Positions 1-8,695 of a DNA stretch of 64,000 nt are shown here, in pieces. A model generated the notes under the pieces. That model was not told the origin of the DNA and did no database searches. It worked only from the letters and a program-made list of their open reading frames with translations. Position numbers and translations under genes: made by a program. Source of the stretch: Caulobacterales bacterium (GTDB lineage Bacteria > Pseudomonadota > Alphaproteobacteria > Caulobacterales > Caulobacteraceae); NCBI GenBank assembly GCA_947474395.1, contig CANJID010000006.1, forward strand, positions 1-64,000, in the 5' to 3' direction. How positions within the stretch are numbered: the stretch's first letter is position 1; each line of letters opens with the position of its first letter.

Positions 1-128
1 ATATTCTAGCCTATGTCCCTATTGCGGGATAGGCGGTGAATCAGGACTGAGGAGCTGCGCCCCCTGCCCTCGCTTCGCCAAGCGGGGATTTTCGACCTTA
101 GTCTGACAGCGCCGCCAGCCGAGTTCGC

Positions 129-1529
129 ATGAAGAACCGAATAGACCCTCCAGCGGCTTTGCCCGCGATGGCCCTTGTCGGGGGTGCGCTTGCGCTGCTC
201 CCGTCCGCCGCGGAGGCGCACATCAAATGGTTCGGCAAATACGTTGTCGGCGCCCCCCCGGCGCCGATCTCGGCCACGCTCGCCAACGGCTGGTTCTGGC
301 TTGCGATCGTGCTGGCGCTGACGTTCTTCCTGGCGACCCTGGCCGTAGAGCGCACGACCCTGGGCGAGCGCGTGCTGACCGGCCTGGACAAGCTGTCGGC
401 GCCCTTATGGGGTCGGCTCGACGACTTGATGCGGGCCGTCATCGCGGCCTTCTTCGTGGCCATCTTCGCCATGGGCGGCGTCTTTCTCACGCCCGACCTG
501 AAGACGGCGAACGAGATGGTCAGCTGGCTGCAACTGCTGATCGCGCTCGGCATCTTCTGGCGCAGGACCATGCCGTTCTCGGCGGCGGCCATCGTCCTGC
601 TCCTGGTCTTAGCGCTGAGCGCCTACGAGCTCTTCCACATTCTGGATTATCTCGCCTTCGCCCTCGGGGTGGCGGGCTACCTGGTCCTCGCAGCGTCCAA
701 CAATCCGGAGTGGCGCAAGCATCGCTTCGACGCCCTGTGCTGGGGCATGGCGGTCGCCTTGATGTGGTCGAGCCTGGAGAAGTTCGCCTACGCCCAGTGG
801 TTCTATCCGCTCATCGAGCAAAAGCCTTTCCTGACCTTCGACATCCCGCAGGACCGGTTCATCCCGATGGCGGGCGTCGCCGAGTTCACCATGGGCCTGG
901 GCCTGCTGTGGACGCCGCTTGTCCGACGCCTGTCGGGGATCGCGCTGGTCATTATCTTCTCAACAGCGGCGATTCCGTTCGGCCGGATCGACGCCATCGG
1001 ACACTCGATCTTCATCGCCATCGCCGTCTGCGCTGCGGTGAACCCGACGCGCGAGCAACGCTTCCTGCCGGCGTTGAAACGGCGGCTGGCGGTCGCGCCG
1101 GTGGGACTGGCGGCGGCGCTGACGATCTTCGTGACCAGCTACTGGGGACTTCACATCGTCTTTTATGGGCCGAACGGGGCTGCCGGTCGGCTGACGGAGA
1201 GGCTGGCTGAGGTCGGAAGCGCGGCGGACACGAGGCAAGGAACGCCGGTCCCGGGCCCGGCGACCGAGGCGTTCGAGGCGACCATGACGAAGATGCACCC
1301 GCCGATGATGGCGGGCCTGATGAACCCGGATCCGGATGTCGCGTTCGTGCTCGGGATGATTCCTCACCACCAGGGCGCCGTCGACATGGCCAAGGTCGAA
1401 CTGCGTTATGGGTCCGATCCGGCGAACCATCACCTCGCCACCGAGATCATCCAAAGCCAGATGATCGAGATCCAGCAGATGCGGCGTTGGCTGCAGGTCC
1501 GGCAAATCCAGCCGCCCGACAGCAAGTAG
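129..1529 (+). CDS. DoxX-like membrane protein fused to a C-terminal DUF305 domain
   Basis: This 466-residue protein has two parts. Residues about 1-350 are strongly hydrophobic with roughly eight membrane segments and look like a DoxX-type membrane protein; the short HIKWF motif follows a possible signal segment ending near AEA (about residue 30). Residues about 375-466 look like a DUF305 domain, with the histidine-rich motif GMIPHHQGAVDMAK and a second histidine in NHHLATEII. DUF305 proteins are often found with copper or other metal resistance genes and are usually small periplasmic proteins, so a periplasmic metal-related role is an inference. No partner gene lies beside it: the thiolase downstream is on the other strand. 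The start is the first ATG of the frame and lacks a strong Shine-Dalgarno; the ATG at 168 would also keep the hydrophobic segment. Confidence 0.8.
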   Translation: MKNRIDPPAALPAMALVGGALALLPSAAEAHIKWFGKYVVGAPPAPISATLANGWFWLAIVLALTFFLATLAVERTTLGERVLTGLDKLSAPLWGRLDDLMRAVIAAFFVAIFAMGGVFLTPDLKTANEMVSWLQLLIALGIFWRRTMPFSAAAIVLLLVLALSAYELFHILDYLAFALGVAGYLVLAASNNPEWRKHRFDALCWGMAVALMWSSLEKFAYAQWFYPLIEQKPFLTFDIPQDRFIPMAGVAEFTMGLGLLWTPLVRRLSGIALVIIFSTAAIPFGRIDAIGHSIFIAIAVCAAVNPTREQRFLPALKRRLAVAPVGLAAALTIFVTSYWGLHIVFYGPNGAAGRLTERLAEVGSAADTRQGTPVPGPATEAFEATMTKMHPPMMAGLMNPDPDVAFVLGMIPHHQGAVDMAKVELRYGSDPANHHLATEIIQSQMIEIQQMRRWLQVRQIQPPDSK

Positions 1530-1620
1530 AGCGGCGACATAGGCGGCGCTGGCCCCGCCATATCATGAACTTCCTGCGCCTGGCGCTCCCGGATTGCGGG
1601 CGCCCCGCCGGCGCCTAGCC

Positions 1621-2808
1621 TCAAACGAATTCGAACAGGCCGGCCGCGCCCATGCCGCCGGCGATACACATGCTCACGACGCCGTAGCGTGCGCGGCGAC
1701 GCTGGCCCTCGATCAGGAGATGGCCGACCAGACGCGCGCCCGTCATCCCGAACGGGTGGCCGACGGAGATGGCGCCGCCATCGACGTTGAGCTTGTCCGG
1801 ATCGATCCCCAGCTTGCCGGCGCAATACAGCGCCTGGCTGGCGAAGGCCTCGTTCAGCTCCCAAAGGTCGATGTCGTCCGCCTTGAGCCCGTGCCGCTGC
1901 AGCAGCTTGGGAACGGCATAGACGGGCCCGATGCCCATCTCGTCGGGTTCGCAGCCCGCCACCGCGAACCCGCGGAAGATCCCCAGCGGCGTCAGGCCCG
2001 CCCGCCGGGCCTCGTCCGCCTCCATCACCACGCAGGCCGAGGCGCCGTCCGACAGCTGCGAGGCGTTGCCGGCGGTGACGAACTGGTCCTCGCCCCGGAC
2101 CGGCTTGAGCGCCGCAAGAGATTCGTAGGTCGTGCCGGGTCGGTTGCAGTTGTCCATGGCGGCGTTGACCTCGCGCTCGCTGGCCTCGCCGGTCGCTTTG
2201 TCGACAACCCTCATGGTCGTGATGATCGGCACGATCTCGGCGTCCATCCGCCCTGCGGCCTGGGCCTCGGCGGTGAGGCGTTGGCTGCGCTCGGCGTATT
2301 GGTCCTGGGCCTCGCGGCTGACGCCGTAGCGGGCCGCGACGATATCGGCAGTCTCGATCATCGGCATATAGAGCTCGGGCTTGTGGGCCATGAGCCAGGG
2401 GTCGATGCCCGAGGCCCCATCCTCGCGGGTCTGGATCTGGGAAATGCTCTCGACGCCGCCCGCGACGACGGCGCGCGCCCCGTCGACGATGACGCGCCCC
2501 GCTGCCGCGGCGACGGCGTTCAGACCGGACGCGCAGAAACGACTGAGGGTCATTCCCGCGACTGACAGGGGCAGTCCTGCGCGCAGGGCGGTTTGGCGGG
2601 CGATGTTTCGGCCAGTCGTACCTTCCGGATAGCCACAGCCCAGTATGACATCCTCGATCAGCGCCGTGTCGATCGCCGCCCGATCGACCGCATGACGGAC
2701 CGCGTGGGCGGCCATGGCGGCGCCGGACAGGATGTTCATCTCGCCGCGATGGGCCTTGGTCAGGGGGGTGCGGGCGGTCGACACGATTACGGCTTCGCGG
2801 GTGCTCAT
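1621..2808 (-). CDS. Thiolase (acetyl-CoA acyltransferase family)
   Basis: A full-length 395-residue thiolase. The nucleophilic cysteine is in [11 protein letters not shown] (C92), the catalytic histidine in [11 protein letters not shown] (about 351), and the second catalytic cysteine in [12 protein letters not shown] (about 381). The N-terminus ([15 protein letters not shown]) is typical. It either condenses two acyl-CoA units or cleaves 3-ketoacyl-CoA; the sequence alone does not separate a degradative (FadA-like) from a biosynthetic (PhaA-like) enzyme. The gene stands alone, with a 0.5 kb gap upstream and a convergent neighbour downstream. The ATG at 2808 follows a GAGAG ribosome site, which supports this start. 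Confidence 0.93.
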   Translation of the reverse strand: MSTREAVIVSTARTPLTKAHRGEMNILSGAAMAAHAVRHAVDRAAIDTALIEDVILGCGYPEGTTGRNIARQTALRAGLPLSVAGMTLSRFCASGLNAVAAAAGRVIVDGARAVVAGGVESISQIQTREDGASGIDPWLMAHKPELYMPMIETADIVAARYGVSREAQDQYAERSQRLTAEAQAAGRMDAEIVPIITTMRVVDKATGEASEREVNAAMDNCNRPGTTYESLAALKPVRGEDQFVTAGNASQLSDGASACVVMEADEARRAGLTPLGIFRGFAVAGCEPDEMGIGPVYAVPKLLQRHGLKADDIDLWELNEAFASQALYCAGKLGIDPDKLNVDGGAISVGHPFGMTGARLVGHLLIEGQRRRARYGVVSMCIAGGMGAAGLFEFV

Positions 2809-3355
2809 GGGCTCTCTCGATCAGGACGGCCGAAGAAGATTACACTGCCAGCTGTTCGTTGGCGAAGTCCCACAGGCTTGCGCCCGCCTCGGAGAGTTCG
2901 ACCAGGAGACGCGCCGGCCCGAAGTCCACGTCCGACGGCGGCGACAGCGAACTCCTACTGGATGTCGAGTTCCTAAGGCCTGTAGCCGGGCGAAGCCACC
3001 GTCCGTAATGGCGGTCGCCTCATGACGGACCCGCCCTACTCGCGCACCAGCCGGGCCCCGGCGGCGGCCATAGACGAGGAGCTGGCGGAGGCAGTGGAGC
3101 GAACGAAGCAGACGCTTCGGTCGCGAGGCTGGACGGATGACCGGACGGTCATGGCGCTCTTGGCCGCTCCAACACCCACGCTTGACCCGGTCGTCGTCGT
3201 GACGAAGCCCGTTCGGAAACGGTGGTTTGGAAAGAAGCCGGGCGTTTACCAAAAATCTCAACGGCCCGTTTCCCTCGACGACCCTACTATTCGCCCATGT
3301 TCGACGGGGCTCGCCCCGTCCCGCGGGCCGACCGTGGCGACAAGGGGGAGCCTCG
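2809..3355. other. Gene-poor gap with two weak ORF remnants
   Basis: No convincing gene fills these 547 bases. On the plus strand an ORF from 3022 to 3399 (125 residues) starts well (MTDPPYSRTSRAPAAAIDEE) but loses protein-like composition after about 85 residues and runs into the GGDEF-EAL gene. On the minus strand, just upstream of the thiolase, about 45 codons end in a plausible coding tail (LVELSEAGASLWDFANEQLA, then V and TAA at about 2842). That frame has no start codon after the in-frame stop upstream, so it may be the remnant of a lost gene. Confidence 0.4.
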
Positions 3356-5017
3356 ATGGAACGGGTCATGAATCGCGCCGACGTGAGTGCGCTGCTTGAA
3401 AAGCCCTCTTGGCCCGTCGCGGAGCTGCGGGATCTAGGGCGCAGGTCTCAGGCGGCCGCTGAAGTTGCGCGGCAGAGTGAGGACGTCAACTTCGACTCCT
3501 TCGGGCCCTTTGTCGTGGCGACATTCGTCAGCATGGGCGCCCTGATCTTCCTGCTGCACGACTCCCCCGCCCTGCTGCCAGTGCTTCTGGTGGTGTGCGG
3601 GCTTTCAGGCATGGCTGTCATCATCTTCGGGCGCGGCCGCCGCCTCGCCCAGCACCTCTTGGCGCGCGAGGCTGACGCCATGCACCGGGCCTTCCATGAC
3701 GGCCTCACAGCCCTGCCGAACCGGCTGCTCTTCATGGATCGCCTCAACCACGCGCTCCAGCAGCTCTCCCGCGGCGAGGGAGCCGTCGCCGTACTCGCCC
3801 TGGATCTCGACCGCTTCAAGGAGGTCAACGACACCTTCGGACACCAGTTTGGCGACGAGCTCCTGCGTGAGGTGGCGCGCCGCCTCAACGAGACCTGTCG
3901 GAACACCGACACCCTCGCCCGCCTCGGCGGCGACGAGTTCGCCATCGTCCAGAGCAACGCCTCGGTGCAGTCCGCCGCCAGCCTCTCCGACCGGATCATC
4001 CGCGCCCTCGCGGAGCCCTTCGACCTTTCCGCCGGCCGGGTGTATGTCGGCTCATCGATCGGCATCTCACTGCTTGCGCGCTCCGCCGTCGATGCCGCCG
4101 ACGGCCTTCGCCAGGCCGACTTGGCCCTCTACCGCGCCAAGGATGGGGGCGGCGGGCAGTACTGCTTCTTCAAGCAAGAGATGGACGCCGCCTTCAAGAC
4201 CCGTCGCGCGGTCGAGATGGACCTGCGCGAAGTCCTCGCCCAGGGAGGCCTGACCATGGCCTATCAGACCCAGGTGGGCGCCAAGGGCCAGGTCCAGGCG
4301 GTCGAGGCCCTGGTCCGCTGGACCCACCCCGTTCGCGGCCCGATAGCACCCGAGTTCTTCGTGCCCATCGCCGAAGAGTGCGGCCTGATCGAGCAGCTCA
4401 GCATCTTCACCCTGCGGACCGCCTTCACCGACGCTCGGAATTGGCCGGAGAGCGTCAAGGTGGCCATCAACGTCTCGCCCGCCCACCTGAAGATGCGCAG
4501 TTTTCTCGACACAATCGTCGCCCTCCTCGACGAGACCGGCGCCGACGCGAATCGCTTCGAGCTTGAAATCACCGAGAGCCTGTTCCTCGGCGAGGACCCC
4601 CAGGTGCAGACCACCCTACGGCGGCTGCGGGAGATGGGCTTCTGCCTGGCCCTGGACGACTTCGGCACCGGCTACTCGTCCTTTAGCTTCCTGCGCCACT
4701 ATCCTGTCGACAAGATCAAGATCGATCAGTCGTTCGTGGCCGCCCTGGGCGCCGACGCCGAGTCGGACGCCGTGGTCAGCGCCATCATCAAGCTGGCCAG
4801 CGCCATGAAGCTCGCCGTCGTCGCCGAGGGCGTTGAGACCAATGACCAGCGCAAGCGGCTCTCGGCCGCCGGCTGCTCGGATGTACAGGGCTTCCTGTTC
4901 AGCCGTCCGGTTTCTGCCCTCGAGGTGGCCTGCCAGGTCGACCAGCCCACCGATGAGTACGCAGCCAGCGAGGTCCTACGCCGGTTGACAGAGCCCCGAC
5001 CCGCAGCCGCCCGCTGA
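3356..5017 (+). CDS. Membrane-anchored GGDEF-EAL protein (c-di-GMP synthase/phosphodiesterase)
   Basis: A 553-residue c-di-GMP enzyme. Two membrane segments (about residues 38-85) are followed by a GGDEF domain with an intact GGDEF active site (191-195) and an RNTD inhibitory-site motif just upstream. An EAL domain follows with EALVRW (317), ELEITES, DDFGTGYSS (434), KIDQSFV and VVAEGVET, so the phosphodiesterase residues look complete. Both activities are therefore possible, and the net direction cannot be read from sequence. No PAS or other sensor domain is visible. I place the start at the ATG at 3356 because a GGGGGAG ribosome site precedes it and the hydrophobic region follows; a longer frame from 3227 has non-protein-like composition. 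Confidence 0.93.
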   Translation: MERVMNRADVSALLEKPSWPVAELRDLGRRSQAAAEVARQSEDVNFDSFGPFVVATFVSMGALIFLLHDSPALLPVLLVVCGLSGMAVIIFGRGRRLAQHLLAREADAMHRAFHDGLTALPNRLLFMDRLNHALQQLSRGEGAVAVLALDLDRFKEVNDTFGHQFGDELLREVARRLNETCRNTDTLARLGGDEFAIVQSNASVQSAASLSDRIIRALAEPFDLSAGRVYVGSSIGISLLARSAVDAADGLRQADLALYRAKDGGGGQYCFFKQEMDAAFKTRRAVEMDLREVLAQGGLTMAYQTQVGAKGQVQAVEALVRWTHPVRGPIAPEFFVPIAEECGLIEQLSIFTLRTAFTDARNWPESVKVAINVSPAHLKMRSFLDTIVALLDETGADANRFELEITESLFLGEDPQVQTTLRRLREMGFCLALDDFGTGYSSFSFLRHYPVDKIKIDQSFVAALGADAESDAVVSAIIKLASAMKLAVVAEGVETNDQRKRLSAAGCSDVQGFLFSRPVSALEVACQVDQPTDEYAASEVLRRLTEPRPAAAR

Positions 5018-5023
5018 AGTGGC

Positions 5024-5398
5024 TTACCGGCAACGGCAAACCGAATATTCGACCACGCCATTCGGGCCCGCGCGAGGTGGGGTGTACGGCGAAGCCCGAC
5101 CTATCCGCTCAGCGGAGGCGTCCGTTCCTGGCGGGGGGATGCGGGCCCGCGGCCAATCATCGGAAGCACGCAGCGGCTGGGATCCGAATTCGGCGGGCCA
5201 GTCGAAGTAGGTGTACGGCGAGATCGATCGCAGACGGGTGCGTGACCAAGCGGAATGCGGCGGGGCTGTTGTCGCGTGGTGATCGGCGGGCGCGGAGCGG
5301 GCAGGCGGGAACGGCGGCCTGGCCGAGGCCCCGGCGCTAATCGAAAGCGCTGCCAAGAGAACAACGAGATCGAGTTTCAGTGCGCACTTCCTCAACAA
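5024..5398 (-). CDS. Possible small secreted protein, unknown
   Basis: A 124-codon frame with a TTG start that overlaps the stop of the Ku gene by a few bases and fills almost the whole gap to the GGDEF-EAL gene. The first 26 residues look like a signal peptide (LDLVVLLAALSISAGASA). The rest is proline- and arginine-rich and resembles no family I know. The stretch contains two copies of a GGTGTACGGCGA direct repeat (about 5080 and 5210), giving SPYT twice in the protein. The signal-like start and tight packing support a gene; the TTG start and odd composition argue against one. If it is not a gene, these 374 bases hold nothing else I recognise. Confidence 0.3.
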   Translation of the reverse strand: MLRKCALKLDLVVLLAALSISAGASARPPFPPARSAPADHHATTAPPHSAWSRTRLRSISPYTYFDWPAEFGSQPLRASDDWPRARIPPPGTDASAERIGRASPYTPPRAGPNGVVEYSVCRCR

Positions 5399-5988
5399 CC
5401 TAATCGGTGACGGATGTTCTTGTCGGGCTTGGCGGCGGGAATGTCCTTGAAGAAGTCCGCCGGGGCGCGGACCTCGTCCTTGGTCCGCAGGGAATAGGCG
5501 ACGATCCCCTCGTCGCGGGGCTCCAGGGCCATCAGCCGCTCGCGGGTGTGCAGCACCACCCGGCCGATGGCGACGCGGCCCGACTGGACCATGGCCTCGC
5601 GGATAACCGCATAGGCCTCCGCCGCCATCTTGCCGTCGGGGACCAGGAAATAGGGGTCGTTCCAGTAGAGCCGGTCGATCTCCGACAGGTCCACGAACCG
5701 CTCGATGTCGAGGGTGCGGGTGCTCTCCAGGCGCACCGAGCGGATCTCGTCCTCGGTCAGCAGGACATAGCGCCCCTTCTCCACCTCATAGCCCTTCACC
5801 AGGTCCGACCGGTTGATCGGCCCGGTCTCCGGGTCGGTGGTGACCATCTTGATGCGGTTGTTGGTCTTGGGGTTGATCAGGTTGAAGTGCACGTCGCCTC
5901 TGGGGCTGACGGCCGTGTAGAGCGCCACAGGGCAGGTGACGAGGGACAGGCGCAGGTGGCCCTGCCAGGTGGGACGGGCGGCGGCCAT
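5392..5988 (-). CDS. ku: Ku-family DNA end-binding protein, C-terminally short
   Basis: Bacterial Ku forms a ring on broken DNA ends and recruits the ligase LigD for end joining. This protein starts with the typical TWQGHLRLSLVTCPVALYTA and contains RTLDIERFVDLSEID, YWNDPYFLVPDG, HTRERLMALEPRDEGIVAYS and the DEVRAPADFF segment that ends the core barrel. It stops at 198 residues, whereas family members usually run to about 260-300; the helical C-terminal arm is missing. I find no continuation in any frame downstream, so this looks like a real loss. The ATG at 5988 has a GAGGAG ribosome site 7 bases upstream; longer frames add unlikely sequence. No ligD lies in the window. Confidence 0.85.
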   Translation of the reverse strand: MAAARPTWQGHLRLSLVTCPVALYTAVSPRGDVHFNLINPKTNNRIKMVTTDPETGPINRSDLVKGYEVEKGRYVLLTEDEIRSVRLESTRTLDIERFVDLSEIDRLYWNDPYFLVPDGKMAAEAYAVIREAMVQSGRVAIGRVVLHTRERLMALEPRDEGIVAYSLRTKDEVRAPADFFKDIPAAKPDKNIRHRLGC

Positions 5989-6077
5989 GGCGAAACTCCT
6001 CGAGACTGGGCGGCGGCTTGACCTTGCCGGAACGCCGTCCGAAACGAAATGTTCAGCCGCCAAGGAGCCATCGCCCC

Positions 6078-6329
6078 ATGCCGCCGGAAGACGACGCGGT
6101 CCTGGTCGACGCGCGGGGCCATCGCTGCCCGGTGCCGACCTTGCGCCTGCGCCGGGCGCTGGAGCCCTTGGGCGTGGGCGCGCGGGTGCGGCTGCTGGCG
6201 GACGATCCCATGGCGCGGATCGACGTGCCCCACTTCGCCGAGGCCGCCGGCTGCCGGGTGATCGAGGGTCCGGCCGAGGGCGCGAGGGAGCTCGTCTTCC
6301 TGATTGAAAAGGTTACCGCGCAAGCCTGA
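6078..6329 (+). CDS. TusA/SirA-like sulfur carrier protein
   Basis: An 83-residue protein of the TusA fold. The family signature CPVP is at residues 17-20 (RGHRCPVPTLRLRRAL), with the reactive cysteine C17, and the second half carries the expected alternating strands and helix (VRLLADDPMARIDVPHF). TusA proteins pass persulfide sulfur between enzymes for tRNA thiolation, molybdenum cofactor or sulfur oxidation; which applies here is unknown. The start at 6078 follows AAGGAG at 6062-6067. It diverges from ku and lies about 90 bases upstream of popA in the same direction. Confidence 0.85.
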   Translation: MPPEDDAVLVDARGHRCPVPTLRLRRALEPLGVGARVRLLADDPMARIDVPHFAEAAGCRVIEGPAEGARELVFLIEKVTAQA

Positions 6330-6419
6330 GGGGATGGCGCTTTGCAGCCCCCTGTTCGCCCCTGCTATCTTGGGCGACGGCGAATCTACTGCTCGCCCAA
6401 TCTCCGGACTGGAGGACGT

Positions 6420-7745
6420 GTGGCGGCTAACGCCCGGGTGCTGATCGTGGCGCGAGACGACCAGTTGGCCAGCGAGCTGGCCGGCGGGCTCGACCGGCTG
6501 GGCTGGCGCACGGTCACCGCCCGCGGCCTGCAGGGCGCCATCGCCGCCATCGACGACCTGCCCGTGGAAGCCTGCGTCGTCGACCTGGCCGACGTCGGCG
6601 GCGACATCCCCTTTCTGGCCGAGCGGCTGAAGGCCGCCGCCGCCCCCCGCCGCCTGCCGATCCTGGCGCTGGGCGCTCCGGATCCGATGCTGGAGACCTG
6701 GGGCTACGACATCGTCCTGTCGCCCCCCGTGCACCCTGCCCAGGCCGCATTGCGCTTGGAGGCGCTGCTGCGCGCCGCCGTCGCCGAGGAGGAGTTCGTC
6801 CTGCGCCGCGAGACCTTCGCCGACCGCGGCAAGGTGTTCGAGACCGGCGAGAACGACGCGGGACCCTTGCGCATCCTCACCGTGGGCGAGCCGGCGCCGA
6901 AGTTCCTGGCCCTGGCCCACGCCCTGACCCAGGGCGGGACCGAGCTCGTGGGCGCCTTCACCGCCTACACCGCCTTCGACTACCTGCACGACCGCTCGTT
7001 CGACGCCGTGGTCCTGTGGGCCGGCGAGGCCCACGCCGAGGCCCTCTCGATCGCCAGCGGTATGCGGCGCAACACCCGGCTCTACCACATCCCCACCGTG
7101 CTCTATCTGCGCGAGGGGGCAGAGGTGGCCTACGCGGAGGCCTTCCACCGGGGCCTGTCGGACGTCGCCACCGCCGAGACGCCGGAGTCCGAGACCGCCC
7201 GCCGTGTGATCGCGCTCGCCCGCGCCTACCGCCGCGAGACCGCCATTCGCAACGCCCTGGACCGGGCCCGCAGCTCAGGCCTGATGGACGCGGCCACGGG
7301 CCTCTTCACCCGCGACCTCTTCGCCAGCCACCTGGGCCGCCTGGCCAACTCGGCTCGCGCGCGCCGCCGGCCCATGTCCGTGGCCGTGCTGCGGATCGCC
7401 GAGCGCCCCGACACCGCCAAGATGCGCTCCGAAGGCTGGCTCGACCGGGCCATCCCGCAGATCGGCTCCATGATCGGCCGGCTGGTGCGCGCCGAGGACA
7501 CCGCCGCGCGGCTGGGGCCGGATCTCTTCGCCCTCGCCCTGCCCGCCGCCGACCTCGCCTCGGCCAAGGTGGCGGCCGACCGCATCGCCGCGGTGATCGC
7601 CTGCACCGCCTTCGAGGCCGGCGAGGCGCGCCAGCCCTTCACCATCGATTTCGAGATCGGCGTCGCCCAGCTCGAGTCCGGCGAAACCGCCGCCAAGACC
7701 CTGGAACGGGCGGCGGCCGGAGCCCCGGCGCGGAAAGCGGTCTGA
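6420..7745 (+). CDS. popA: PopA, c-di-GMP receptor with degenerate GGDEF domain
   Basis: This 441-residue protein has two receiver-like domains (about 1-130 and 150-275) and a C-terminal GGDEF-family domain (about 280-441). The active-site motif is degenerate (GPDLF at 366-370), so it should not make c-di-GMP. The inhibitory-site motif RAED is intact, with R357 and D360. A receiver aspartate falls at D55. These positions agree with those I recall for Caulobacter PopA, which binds c-di-GMP at its I-site, goes to the cell pole and helps deliver CtrA and other substrates to ClpXP during the G1-S transition. The GTG at 6420 is preceded closely by GGAGGA; longer frames add unrelated residues. Confidence 0.9.
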   Translation: MAANARVLIVARDDQLASELAGGLDRLGWRTVTARGLQGAIAAIDDLPVEACVVDLADVGGDIPFLAERLKAAAAPRRLPILALGAPDPMLETWGYDIVLSPPVHPAQAALRLEALLRAAVAEEEFVLRRETFADRGKVFETGENDAGPLRILTVGEPAPKFLALAHALTQGGTELVGAFTAYTAFDYLHDRSFDAVVLWAGEAHAEALSIASGMRRNTRLYHIPTVLYLREGAEVAYAEAFHRGLSDVATAETPESETARRVIALARAYRRETAIRNALDRARSSGLMDAATGLFTRDLFASHLGRLANSARARRRPMSVAVLRIAERPDTAKMRSEGWLDRAIPQIGSMIGRLVRAEDTAARLGPDLFALALPAADLASAKVAADRIAAVIACTAFEAGEARQPFTIDFEIGVAQLESGETAAKTLERAAAGAPARKAV

Positions 7746-7753
7746 CGCCACTC

Positions 7754-7930
7754 AGTCCTTTCCCCTCTGGGGAAAGTGTCCCGAGCTTGCCTCGGGACGA
7801 TAGGGGCTGCAGGGCTGAACCTGACGCGTAATATCCCGCCGTTCCTGCCCCGCTAAACCCCAACCTCGCGCCCTTGAGCCCCTATCGTCGGCCCGTTCGG
7901 GCCGCCACTTCCCCCAGAGGGGGAAGGACT
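7754..7930. repeat. Inverted pair of intergenic palindromic elements
   Basis: Left arm 7754-7808 and right arm 7877-7930 are inverted copies of one roughly 55-base element, separated by about 68 bases. Each arm has two internal hairpins: a CCCCTCTGGGG-type palindrome and a GC-rich one (GTCCCGAG/CTCGGGAC on the left, CGGCCCGAACGGGCCG on the right). Each arm ends in CGATAGGGGCT toward the centre. The pair lies between the convergent genes popA and 7938-8519, so it may also act as a two-way terminator. Confidence 0.75.
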
Positions 7931-7937
7931 AGGAGCC

Positions 7938-8519
7938 CTACCGCGCGGGGGCCGGCACCGCGGGCGCCGGGGCCGGCTTCGGCAGGGTGCCGCCTTCGGC
8001 CAGGATTTTCATGTTCCTCAGGCCTTCCATGAACCGCGTCCGGCGGTTGTTCTTGTCGGCCGCGCGGGCGGCGTCGTCGGCCAGGTTCGAATTGTCGAAG
8101 AACAGGGAATAGATCAGCTTCGTCGTGGTCGCCGAGGTCGGCTTGGCCTCGATGGTCCCGTGGTAGAGCTGGTAGAATCCGCTCGCCCGCACCGGCTGGG
8201 TGTAGGTGTGCGACAGGTCGGTCTTGGCCACCAGAATCTCGATGATCGAGCCGTTCAGCGTCCGCACGGCGCCGAGCTCCCCGTCCTTGCCCGAGCTCAT
8301 GACGCAGCTCAGGCCCTGGAACCACTCGCCGATGTCGCAGAACTTGCCGATCCGCGCCCACACCTGGGCGGCCGGACGGTTCACGTCGATCTCCATCACC
8401 ACCGAGTCGTAGTGCGGGTTCGGCACCGCCAGCGGCGCGGGGGCCGGAGCGCCGGCTGAGGCGGCGGTGGCCGCAAGCAAGGTCAGGCCGCTGACGGCGG
8501 CGGCGAGAAGAGCCTTCAT
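7938..8519 (-). CDS. Secreted SRPBCC (START-like) family protein
   Basis: A 193-residue protein with a clear signal peptide (MKALLAAAVSGLTLLAATAASA, cleavage about residue 22). The mature part reads like a helix-grip SRPBCC/polyketide-cyclase-type fold: an opening strand (VVMEIDVNRPAAQVWARIG), GEWFQGLSC, and later strands ending in a helix. Such folds bind hydrophobic ligands; the ligand is unknown. The tail is rich in Ala and Pro (PAPAPAVPAPAR). It stands alone between two palindromic repeat pairs, with mfd downstream on the same strand. The ATG at 8519 begins the signal peptide. Confidence 0.75.
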   Translation of the reverse strand: MKALLAAAVSGLTLLAATAASAGAPAPAPLAVPNPHYDSVVMEIDVNRPAAQVWARIGKFCDIGEWFQGLSCVMSSGKDGELGAVRTLNGSIIEILVAKTDLSHTYTQPVRASGFYQLYHGTIEAKPTSATTTKLIYSLFFDNSNLADDAARAADKNNRRTRFMEGLRNMKILAEGGTLPKPAPAPAVPAPAR

Positions 8520-8585
8520 TGTCGTTTCCCCCGAGACGGCCTCGCGCCGCCGGTTATCCCCACGGAGCGGAGTATGGCGGCTCTG

Positions 8586-8691
8586 CCCCCCCTGGGGGAA
8601 GTGTCCGCCCGAACGGGCGGACGAAGGGGGCTGAAGGGCGTCGCGTTAGCCCCCTTCCCCCGCTTCGCGGGTACTTCCCCCAGAGGGGGAA
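8586..8691. repeat. Second inverted pair of the palindromic element
   Basis: Arms 8586-8632 and 8648-8691 face each other and carry the same CCCCCTCTGGGGGAAGT core as the pair at 7754-7930. The variable hairpins are GTCCGCCCGAACGGGCGGAC on the left and CCGCTTCGCGG on the right, and both arms end in GGGGGCT toward the centre. It sits between mfd and the SRPBCC gene, just after the mfd stop codon, so it could end or stabilise the mfd transcript. Confidence 0.75.
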
Positions 8692-8695
8692 GAGC

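Noticed and set aside
3022-3399. 125-codon plus-strand ORF before the GGDEF-EAL gene
   Set aside because: The second half is not protein-like and it overlaps the start of the next gene in another frame. Recorded as a possible remnant only.
3926-3940. Idea that the GGDEF-EAL protein might be degenerate like PopA
   Set aside because: The GGDEF, the RxxD site, EAL and DDFGTGYSS motifs are all intact.
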